From an uncultured Aquimarina sp. (GTDB lineage: Bacteria > Bacteroidota > Bacteroidia > Flavobacteriales > Flavobacteriaceae): a stretch of DNA of 64,000 nucleotides. Each line of letters starts with the position of its first letter. Positions within the stretch are counted from its first letter, which is position 1. The stretch is taken from NCBI GenBank assembly GCA_947503835.1, contig CANNFM010000019.1, positions 20,559 to 84,558 on the forward strand. Direction: 5' to 3'. Under the pieces are notes generated by a model. That model made no database searches and was not told the DNA's origin. It was given only the letters and a program-made list of their open reading frames with translations. Positions 27,144 through 34,908 of this stretch are shown piece after piece. The translations under genes and the position numbers were made by a program.

Positions 27144-29723
27144 ATGAAAAAGTTACTACTATTAATGTTGGTAATCTCTGCTATTAGCTATAGTCAGATA
27201 CCGGCATATTACAACGATGTTAATCTCAATTTATCCGGAAATGCTTTAAAAAATGAATTGGGGGCTAAGGTTACCAATACCCATGTAACATTTCTTACTT
27301 ACACACCAGGTGTTTGGGAAGCATTAAAACAAAGCGATTTAGATCCTACAAATCCATCGAAGGTTGTTTTAATCTATGGGTATAATGATACCGATGGAAA
27401 TTCAACTACCGATAGAACACGTGGAGTAAATGATAATGGAGGTGGATCCACAGATTGGAACCGAGAGCATGTGTATCCGAAATCCCTTGGTAATCCAAAC
27501 CTTGGTACCGAAGGTCCCGGTGCAGATGCGCATCATTTAAGACCTGCCGATGTGCAACGAAATTCATCACGAGGAAGCAGAAAATTTGCAGATGGATCAG
27601 GAAACTCTGGCCCTACAGCTCAAGGACACTGGTATCCAGGGGACGAATTTAAAGGAGATGTGGCTCGTATGATGATGTATGTATACATACGTTATGGTAA
27701 TCGTTGTTTACCAACCAATGTCGGTATTGGTACAACAGCTGCCAGTGATAACAATATGCTTCAGTTATTTTTAGAATGGAATGCAGAAGATCCAGTATCG
27801 CAATTAGAAGTACAGCGAAATCCTTTATTAGAGAATATACAGGGTAATAGAAATCCGTTTATTGATAACCCTGCTTTTGCAACACAAATCTGGGGAGGAC
27901 CACAAGCCGAAGATAGATTCGGAAACACCGGGGGAGGTGATACAGATACGACAGCTCCAAGTGTACCTACTAATCTATCAGCTAGCAATACTACCGAAAC
28001 GTCTACTATATTATCTTGGAATGCCTCAACCGATAATGTAGGGGTAACGGGATATTTTGTTTATGAAAATGGAGGTTTTATAGGATCAACTTCTTCTTTA
28101 AATTATACTGCAGCAAATTTGACTGCAAATACAAGTTATACGTTTACTATAAAAGCCAGAGATGGATCAGGAAATGTATCCGCAGCAAGCAATAGTATTA
28201 ATGTAACTACTCAAGACAATACTTCTGGAGGAGGAGTGGCAACAGAATTATTCTTTTCAGAGTATATAGAAGGTTCTTCAAATAATAAAGCTTTAGAAAT
28301 AGGAAATTTTACAGGAGGCTCAGTTAATCTTTCGGGATATTCAATAAAAAGACAAACCAACGGTTCTGGAGCATGGTCTACTGCATTAAATCTTTCGGGA
28401 ACATTAGTTAATGGGGATGTTTATGTTATAGCAAATGGCTCTGCTTCTGCAGCAATCACAAGCGTTGCTGATCTTATCTCGGGATCATCGGCAATGAGTT
28501 TTAATGGTAATGACCCCGTAGGGCTTTTTAAAAATGGCGTTTTGATTGATATTATAGGAACTTTTAACGGGGGTTCATCAAATTTTGCAAAAGATGTTAC
28601 CTTAAGAAGAAAAGCGAGCATCTCATCGCCTTCTACTGCATACAATACCACCGAATGGGATTCGTATTCGCAAAACACTTTTAACGACTTGGGAAATCAC
28701 ACTTTCAATGGAGGAGGAGGTAGTACAGATACAACAGCTCCATCAATACCTACAAATTTGGCGGCCTCGAATATAGGAGAAACAAATGCACGCCTGTCCT
28801 GGACATCTTCTACTGATAATGTTGGTGTAGCAGGGTATAATGTGTATCAAAACGGAGTTTTCATAGGAGCGACTTCAGGTACTTCATATGATGTTTCTGG
28901 TTTAAATGCAGGGACAACATATACTTTTAGAGTAAATGCTTATGATGGTTCAGGCAACACCTCTGCTTTTGGTAACTTGATTAATGTTACTACTCAGGAT
29001 GTAGTACTTACGTATTGTTCTTCAAAAGGTAACACGGTTAATTACGAGTATATTGATTATGTCGGTATAGGAGGAGTCTCAAATGCTACTAATGCTAATG
29101 GTGGATATGGTGATTTTACATCTCAGATAGCAAATCTTTCTTATGGCACTAACACTATTATTTTGAGTATAGGATTTGTTAGTTCATCATATACCGAACA
29201 CTGGGGTGTTTGGATTGATTTTAATAAAAATGGAAGTTTTGAGGCATCAGAGAAAGTTGTAGCCGGATCTACATCAAATTCTGGTAACTTGTCATATAGT
29301 TTTACAGTACCGTCTAATGCACAATCTGGAAACACCAGAATGCGAGTTTCTATGAAATGGAATGGAGCTCCTACTTCTTGCGAAACATTTGGCTACGGAG
29401 AAGTAGAGGATTATACCGTTAACATTGGAGCATCATCGGCAAGAGCAATTAAGAATACTGTACATATTGATGGGAAACTTGGACATGAAGCTAAATTATT
29501 TTCGGCAAGAATTTTTCCAAACCCTGCCTCAGAATATATTAGTATAGGTACAACAGACAATCGAGAAGTGAGTTTTAAGTTGATAGATCTACATGGAAGT
29601 ATTGTGAAATCTGGTAAAACTACCAGAAGCAGAATTGCATTGGATGGAATACAACACGGAATGTATTTTGTAGAGGTTGAAGATAATGGACGTAGAGCCT
29701 CCAAAAAAATAATTATCAAATAA
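27144..29723 (+). CDS. Secreted endonuclease I with FN3, LTD, GEVED and T9SS tail
   Basis: This 859-aa exported protein starts with a signal peptide (residues 1-17). Residues about 20-260 match the endonuclease I (EndA/NucM-type) family, with the active-site stretch DWNREHVYPKSLG and the nearby DAHHLRPAD. Two fibronectin type III domains follow at about 267-358 and 527-618. A lamin-tail-like domain lies between them at about 364-523 (FFSEYIEGSSNNKALEIGN). A GEVED-type beta domain spans about 620-762 (ending GEVEDYTVNIG). The last 75 residues are a type IX sorting tail (FPNPASEYISIG, then GMYFVEVEDNG). The enzyme probably digests extracellular DNA. Confidence 0.9.
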   Translation: MKKLLLLMLVISAISYSQIPAYYNDVNLNLSGNALKNELGAKVTNTHVTFLTYTPGVWEALKQSDLDPTNPSKVVLIYGYNDTDGNSTTDRTRGVNDNGGGSTDWNREHVYPKSLGNPNLGTEGPGADAHHLRPADVQRNSSRGSRKFADGSGNSGPTAQGHWYPGDEFKGDVARMMMYVYIRYGNRCLPTNVGIGTTAASDNNMLQLFLEWNAEDPVSQLEVQRNPLLENIQGNRNPFIDNPAFATQIWGGPQAEDRFGNTGGGDTDTTAPSVPTNLSASNTTETSTILSWNASTDNVGVTGYFVYENGGFIGSTSSLNYTAANLTANTSYTFTIKARDGSGNVSAASNSINVTTQDNTSGGGVATELFFSEYIEGSSNNKALEIGNFTGGSVNLSGYSIKRQTNGSGAWSTALNLSGTLVNGDVYVIANGSASAAITSVADLISGSSAMSFNGNDPVGLFKNGVLIDIIGTFNGGSSNFAKDVTLRRKASISSPSTAYNTTEWDSYSQNTFNDLGNHTFNGGGGSTDTTAPSIPTNLAASNIGETNARLSWTSSTDNVGVAGYNVYQNGVFIGATSGTSYDVSGLNAGTTYTFRVNAYDGSGNTSAFGNLINVTTQDVVLTYCSSKGNTVNYEYIDYVGIGGVSNATNANGGYGDFTSQIANLSYGTNTIILSIGFVSSSYTEHWGVWIDFNKNGSFEASEKVVAGSTSNSGNLSYSFTVPSNAQSGNTRMRVSMKWNGAPTSCETFGYGEVEDYTVNIGASSARAIKNTVHIDGKLGHEAKLFSARIFPNPASEYISIGTTDNREVSFKLIDLHGSIVKSGKTTRSRIALDGIQHGMYFVEVEDNGRRASKKIIIK

Positions 29724-29748
29724 TATTTTAAGAAAATATTCAAAATGT

Positions 29749-29780
29749 AAGCTCTGCTATATAGCGGAGCTTCTTTTTTT
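29749..29780 (+). terminator. Terminator after the endonuclease gene
   Basis: AAGCTCTGCTAT pairs with ATAGCGGAGCTT with one G-U pair, then a T-run. It lies 25 bases after the stop codon. Confidence 0.85.
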
Positions 29781-29915
29781 AATACCATTCACACTTTACA
29801 CTTTACAGTTTAGTATTTCAATATCAAAAAAACTAAATTACTGAAGAATCTATCCCGTTATAAAACATCCGCTTCTAAGTATAAATTCTGAGATTTTTTA
29901 TGGATCGTTTTGCCC

Positions 29916-29923
29916 TAATTTTG
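29916..29923 (+). promoter_or_regulatory. Candidate -7 promoter element of first GEVED gene
   Basis: TAATTTTG matches the TAnnTTTG consensus 27 bases before the start codon. The same element at the same place is found before the next paralogue, which makes a real promoter more likely. Confidence 0.6.
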
Positions 29924-29949
29924 CCGAATTAAACAAAAAATAACAAATC

Positions 29950-31302
29950 ATGTATAGGATTATATGTTTACTAGTACTATGTATAGGTCTGAATGGCTAT
30001 GCAACAAAAAAAAACGTAAAAGTTGTATCTGAAAATACATCGGGACTTACGGCTCCTTATTATGTATTACTTCTGGACTTAACTCCTAATTCGGTAGCAA
30101 TTAATTGGACTGTTTCAACTTTTGACGATATTGTTGGGTCCGAAATTTATCAGAATGGACAATTTTTAGCATCCTTAGAAGATAAAACTTTTTTTCGAGC
30201 AGAAAATTTGACCGAAGGAGTTACTTATGAATTTTCAATACGAGTCTTTGACGCAGCAGGAAATTATTCAGAATTTACAACAATTAGTGCCACTCCAATT
30301 TTGGATACCGAACCACCAACTGCACCAACTAACTTAACTGCTTCCGATATTAGAGATGATTTTGCATATCTTTCATGGACAGGAGCAAACGATAATTCTG
30401 GTGTTGGATCCGCCAATATATATGTTGATGGAGTATTATTAAATTCAGTTCTTGGATATAATATATCAGAGTATAGAATGTCTAATTTAGAACCAAACAC
30501 CACATATAACATTCGTATAACAGTAACGGATATATCAAGGGCAGGAAATGAATCTGGGTTTAGTAATTCGATTACCATAACTACAAAAGCAACGTATTGT
30601 ATTCCTCCAAATTATAATACTGATTATGAGTATATCGATTATGTAGGTATTGAAGGTATTTCTAATACAACTACTACTTCTAATGGTGGTTATGGAGATT
30701 ATACCAGTATGTTTACCGACATTTCATATGGTCTTAATACTATCGAGTTAAGTGCAGGATTTGTAAACGAAACTTATCCCGAAGGGTTTGGAGTCTGGAT
30801 AGATTTTAATCAGAATGATCTTTATGAAGTTTCAGAACATGTGGTATCTGCCGCTGTACAAGATGGAGAAAAATATTCATACACCTTTATAGTACCTAGC
30901 AACGCTAAACTTGGCAATACAAAAATGCGCGTAGTTCTTAAGTATAATGGGGTACCAGTGGCTTGCGAAATGAATAATGAATATGGAGAAGTAGAGGATT
31001 ATTCAGTCAGAATCAGTTTTCCGCTAGCAAAGTCGGCTTCTTCAAGAAGAGCAATAGTCAATGAGATTGAAAAAGAATCATCTATTAAAATATATCCCAA
31101 CCCTGCAGATCAATATATACGTATTGATATTCCTAATAAAGCTATGACTAATTACACGATAAATGATGTATCAGGGAGAATAATAAGATCTGGTATAATA
31201 CAAGACAGCAAGGTGAAGTTAGAAAACCTGGAGTCTGGCACCTATTTTATTTCTATACTTAATGGAAAAGAGAAGCTTACTAAGCGATTTGTCAAAAAGT
31301 AA
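29950..31302 (+). CDS. Secreted FN3-FN3-GEVED protein with T9SS tail
   Basis: This 450-aa exported protein has a signal peptide (residues 1-18), two fibronectin type III domains (about 37-118 and 121-214), and a GEVED beta domain at about 216-357 (DYEYIDYVGIEGISN, FGVWIDFNQND, YGEVEDYSV). A type IX sorting tail covers about 375-450 (IYPNPADQYIRID, SGTYFISILNG, KRFVKK). No catalytic domain is present, so a binding or matrix role at the cell surface is likely. Its tail and GEVED region match the following gene closely, and so does the region upstream. Confidence 0.86.
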   Translation: MYRIICLLVLCIGLNGYATKKNVKVVSENTSGLTAPYYVLLLDLTPNSVAINWTVSTFDDIVGSEIYQNGQFLASLEDKTFFRAENLTEGVTYEFSIRVFDAAGNYSEFTTISATPILDTEPPTAPTNLTASDIRDDFAYLSWTGANDNSGVGSANIYVDGVLLNSVLGYNISEYRMSNLEPNTTYNIRITVTDISRAGNESGFSNSITITTKATYCIPPNYNTDYEYIDYVGIEGISNTTTTSNGGYGDYTSMFTDISYGLNTIELSAGFVNETYPEGFGVWIDFNQNDLYEVSEHVVSAAVQDGEKYSYTFIVPSNAKLGNTKMRVVLKYNGVPVACEMNNEYGEVEDYSVRISFPLAKSASSRRAIVNEIEKESSIKIYPNPADQYIRIDIPNKAMTNYTINDVSGRIIRSGIIQDSKVKLENLESGTYFISILNGKEKLTKRFVKK

Positions 31303-31321
31303 TTTTAATTTTTAATTTTTG

Positions 31322-31350
31322 AAAACGCCGCTCTTTGAAGCGGTGTTTTT
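31322..31350 (+). terminator. Terminator between the GEVED paralogues
   Basis: AAACGCCGCT pairs with AGCGGTGTTT, with one G-U pair and a short loop, followed by T. It lies 20 bases after the first paralogue's stop codon. Confidence 0.82.
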
Positions 31351-31434
31351 TACTGAATTAATAGAGAATCTAGTCTGTTATAAAATATTTCCTACTAAAT
31401 ACAAATTATGGAATTTTATAGTACTCATTTGCTC

Positions 31435-31442
31435 TAATTTTG
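31435..31442 (+). promoter_or_regulatory. Candidate -7 promoter element of second GEVED gene
   Basis: TAATTTTG lies 27 bases before the start codon, within a stretch clearly homologous to the region upstream of the first paralogue. Confidence 0.6.
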
Positions 31443-31468
31443 CTGATTCAAACTAAAAAAAATAGATC

Positions 31469-32566
31469 ATGAATAAGAGTATATGTTTACTGGCTTTTTG
31501 TATCAGTTTTATGGGGTATGCAAGTATTGAAGCATCCCATAATGAGGCTGGTTTTATTAACATGGCACCGGGAGTGCTAGATAGTTTTACTGCATCAGAC
31601 ATTGCAGGTAGTGACTTAGAACTTTCCTGGACCCCGGCAATTGAAAGTACTACTATTGATGCTTTTATTCTTTATCAAGATAATAATGTATATGGCTGGT
31701 TTGGAGGAACAGAAACCAATACCATTATATCTGGCTTAGTTCCAGAAAGAACGTATATGTTTAGAATGGTAATATTGGATACATCCGGAAGTTATTCAGA
31801 TTTTAGTGACCCGCTCTATATAACAACTACAGAAGAAGTAATCTCTTATTGCAGAGCTTCTTCTTTTGACGATTCCTTTGAGCATATAGATTATGTGGGT
31901 ATAGGTGAAATAAGTAATAGTTCATCTGCAGACGGAGGGTATTTTGATTATACTAGTCAAGTAGCCAATCTTACCATTGGTTCATCCAATACGATTGAGT
32001 TAAGTGCTGGGTTTGCTAATTTGACATATGAAGAGAGTTTTGGGGTATGGATAGATTTTAATCAAAATAATGTTTTTGAAGAATCAGAACATGTTGTATC
32101 GGGATTAGCATTAATAAATGAAGAAAGCACGTTCTTTAGATTTCTTATTCCAAATACAGCGAAACTAGGTACAACTCGTATGCGGGTGGCAATGCAGTAT
32201 GAAGGTTCACCAGTGGCATGTAATAGTGATTTTGCCTATGGAGAAATAGAAGACTACACCATAAATATTATGGCCACAGCGGCCAAATCTGCAACTTCAG
32301 AAAGAAGAACTAAGTCACCAATTAATGAAGTTGAGAAAAAATTGTCTGTAACGGTGTTTCCTAATCCTTCTGATCAGTATATACAGGTTAATGTTTCTGA
32401 TAAAAATAGTGCCAATTATATGATAAATGACGTGTCTGGTAAAATGATAAAGTCCGGTGCTTTACAAAGTAATACGATAGGATTAGAACATTTAGAATCT
32501 GGCACCTATTTTATTTCAATATTTAATGGAAAAGAGAAAGCTACTAAGCAGTTTATCAAAAAATAA
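31469..32566 (+). CDS. Secreted FN3-GEVED protein with T9SS tail (paralogue)
   Basis: This 365-aa exported protein has a signal peptide (residues 1-18), one fibronectin type III domain (about 31-121), a GEVED domain (about 125-269, with EHIDYVGIGEISN, FGVWIDFNQNN and YGEIEDYTINI) and a type IX sorting tail (about 290-365, with VFPNPSDQYIQVN and SGTYFISIFNGKEK). It looks like a copy of the preceding gene that has lost one FN3 domain. Tail residues KEKATKQFIKK and KEKLTKRFVKK are near-identical. The partner or ligand is unknown. Confidence 0.85.
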   Translation: MNKSICLLAFCISFMGYASIEASHNEAGFINMAPGVLDSFTASDIAGSDLELSWTPAIESTTIDAFILYQDNNVYGWFGGTETNTIISGLVPERTYMFRMVILDTSGSYSDFSDPLYITTTEEVISYCRASSFDDSFEHIDYVGIGEISNSSSADGGYFDYTSQVANLTIGSSNTIELSAGFANLTYEESFGVWIDFNQNNVFEESEHVVSGLALINEESTFFRFLIPNTAKLGTTRMRVAMQYEGSPVACNSDFAYGEIEDYTINIMATAAKSATSERRTKSPINEVEKKLSVTVFPNPSDQYIQVNVSDKNSANYMINDVSGKMIKSGALQSNTIGLEHLESGTYFISIFNGKEKATKQFIKK

Positions 32567-33323
32567 TTTTGATTTGTAATAATGTTGAAAGCGCTTTTTC
32601 TTCTTCTAAATGCAAACGATAACCGTATCATGATTACGTTAAATATTTACCAGTAATATGGTTTTTTAATAAAAATCTGACGGTTTTTAAAGAAAATTAT
32701 AAAAATCTATACTTTTTATTGAAAGAAAACAAGGTTATATTACTTGTATTTTACGATGAAACACATAGTTTTTTTGATGAAATTGCGGAAATCCGTAAGT
32801 AGTTGATTTTTTTTTGTAATCTATTTCCTATTGCTAGTGAAGCGATTTTTCAAGGCTTTTCCGAGAATTAGTGTAAAAACCACATATTAATTATGGTTTT
32901 ACCATAAATAAAACTATATCTCACTTTGTATATTTATAAAAGTGAAACATAAAGAACTACAAATAATGGTTTTATAACTTAAAAAAACGCCTATGATAAA
33001 AAAATACTATTTCTACTTTGGTCGAATAAACGACTAAAAACACACAATTAAGGGCTTCTCTTAAAACTTTTCAAATTTGGTCTATACATTAAAATATAAT
33101 GTATGACTTGAAAAATGGATTTTTGATCCATCATAGTACAACGTAAACATTATCTCATTCTGCAAATCATGATGACTAGAGTTTTATCGGTTATGATAAT
33201 TGATTTCTGTGCTTAACAACATATATCTAGTACAGGTTTTCATAGTATGACTTGATATCTAATGACTTTGTCGGTCTTGATTATTAATAAAAAAAATTGT
33301 GTAATTGGAAAATAAAAGAGAGA
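32567..33323. other. Long AT-rich non-coding region before the CD-NTase-like gene
   Basis: About 750 bases hold no convincing gene. Visible features are a short palindrome CGGAAATCCG at 32786-32795 inside TGCGGAAATCCGTAAG, an inverted repeat ATACATT/AATGTAT at 33084-33104, and a hairpin ATGGAT/ATCCAT at 33115-33131. The stretch is too long for a simple promoter and may hide a small RNA or a decayed gene. Confidence 0.45.
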
Positions 33324-34796
33324 ATGAGTATATCAATTAATTTTAATCAGTTTTGTGAAGACTTAACTATTTCTGCAAAAATGCAGTCTATAATTTCTTT
33401 ACGCTACAATTCTATCTGTAAAAAACTTAATAATGATTTTTGGAATATAAATACTAACTATGGAGGTATTTTTGTCGGTTGTTATGGTAGAGAAACGGCA
33501 AATAGTAATATCGATAAAATCGAGATGATTTTCGAAATGCCACATCGTTTACATGAAGAATATTCTGAAAAACTTAAAAATGTCCAATTTTTGTTCTTAG
33601 AAGATGTAAGAAGGTCAATTGCTACTATATACCCTAATACATCAATAGTACATGATGAATTTGGGATTAAAGTTTCCTTTTTTGACAAAATGACCTTTAA
33701 CATAGCTCCTGTTTTTTTTAAGAAAGATAATGTGCATGTTTATGCAGATCCACGCAAAGGAGGTAGTTGGAAGGTTAAGAATTTTCGAAAAGAGAAAGAA
33801 ACAATAAAAATAGGGGATATTGCTACGAATCATAATCTTAAAAAATTATGTAAAATGATGAAAATGTGGAAAAAGCAATGTAAAGTTCCGATTAAGGATG
33901 TGCTTATTGATACATTGGCATATGAGTTTTTAATGTCTTGGCAATATCGAGATAAACCCTATTCTTATTATGACCTGATGTGTAGGGACTTTTTTAAATA
34001 CTTAATGGATCAAAAACCATCAAAAAAAGAATGGAAATCTATTGGAGGTGTTCTTATTATTCCTAATACATTAAATTTTAGGTATAAAGCCATAATGGCT
34101 CATTACAAAGCAGAAAGTGCCATATTATTTTCTCAAAACAATGAACATTGGTTGGCGATACAAAAATGGAAAGAGGTATTTGGTACAGAATTCCCAGAAT
34201 CTGCACCAATCGTAAATCAACTTAGAGCATTAAATGATACTATTTCTAGAACCTATAAAGCTCAAAAAGAATGCATGAAGATTCTTATAAGAAGAAGAAT
34301 AATACTAACAGTTCTTCAGATCTTTTCTGCAATAATGATACCTTCTTCGCTTTTGTTTATGGAGTATACTAAAAACTTTAAGTTGGGATTAATTATGTTT
34401 ATAGGAGCAATATTTCTCTTTACAACCAGTTTGATTTATAGACAATCAAATCAGGTTAGAATAATGCTAAAACATAAGATATCTGCCAAATTAGCAATCA
34501 ACATTCAGAGAAAAATCAAACAATCCTTAAAGGATCTAAAATACAATGATATTGATATTGCTGTCCTTCAAAAAAGAAAACATAAAGTAATTTCAAAATT
34601 GCAATACTTTTATAAAGGAGCTTCTGTACATGTGAGTAAGAAATATCATAAAGTTGCCCAGGAATTACATGATAATCTGGATGAAAAAAATGATGTATCA
34701 ATAATCGAATCAACAAATTTAAGGATACCAAAATGGGAGGAGAATAAATTTAGTGTTGAAAACCATGTACAACAAGTGGTTAATTATAGAAATTAA
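33324..34796 (+). CDS. CD-NTase-like protein with degenerate active site fused to SLATT-like 2-TM module
   Basis: Residues 1-300 resemble a CD-NTase (SMODS) nucleotidyltransferase: the helix RYNSICKKLNNDFW, then VGCYGRETA at 51-59, IFEMP, EDVRRSIATIYPNT, and GGSWKVKNF at 146-154. These enzymes make cyclic oligonucleotides in CBASS anti-phage defence. The expected GS reads G52-C53. The usual DhD pair is replaced by K65-I-E67 (or N62-I-D64 if the gap is moved). The third acidic residue is N126 in FNIAPVF, so catalysis is doubtful. Two membrane helices (about 325-346 and 352-374) and a long helical tail resemble the SLATT effector module. ATG at 33324 is preferred over the upstream TTG. Confidence 0.7.
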   Translation: MSISINFNQFCEDLTISAKMQSIISLRYNSICKKLNNDFWNINTNYGGIFVGCYGRETANSNIDKIEMIFEMPHRLHEEYSEKLKNVQFLFLEDVRRSIATIYPNTSIVHDEFGIKVSFFDKMTFNIAPVFFKKDNVHVYADPRKGGSWKVKNFRKEKETIKIGDIATNHNLKKLCKMMKMWKKQCKVPIKDVLIDTLAYEFLMSWQYRDKPYSYYDLMCRDFFKYLMDQKPSKKEWKSIGGVLIIPNTLNFRYKAIMAHYKAESAILFSQNNEHWLAIQKWKEVFGTEFPESAPIVNQLRALNDTISRTYKAQKECMKILIRRRIILTVLQIFSAIMIPSSLLFMEYTKNFKLGLIMFIGAIFLFTTSLIYRQSNQVRIMLKHKISAKLAINIQRKIKQSLKDLKYNDIDIAVLQKRKHKVISKLQYFYKGASVHVSKKYHKVAQELHDNLDEKNDVSIIESTNLRIPKWEENKFSVENHVQQVVNYRN

Positions 34797-34908
34797 ATTA
34801 AAAAGAGAAAGCTATTATATTGGACTAGACCTTAAGCTCATTATTTATAAAAAGGTTTAATCGTAATTACTTATATTGTAGTACAATAACCAACACAAAT
34901 CTCTTTAA

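Noticed and set aside
32993..33038. 14-aa reading frame (MIKKYYFYFGRIND) before the CD-NTase-like gene
   Set aside because: It is too short, has no clear ribosome-binding site and no family, so it is not annotated as a gene.
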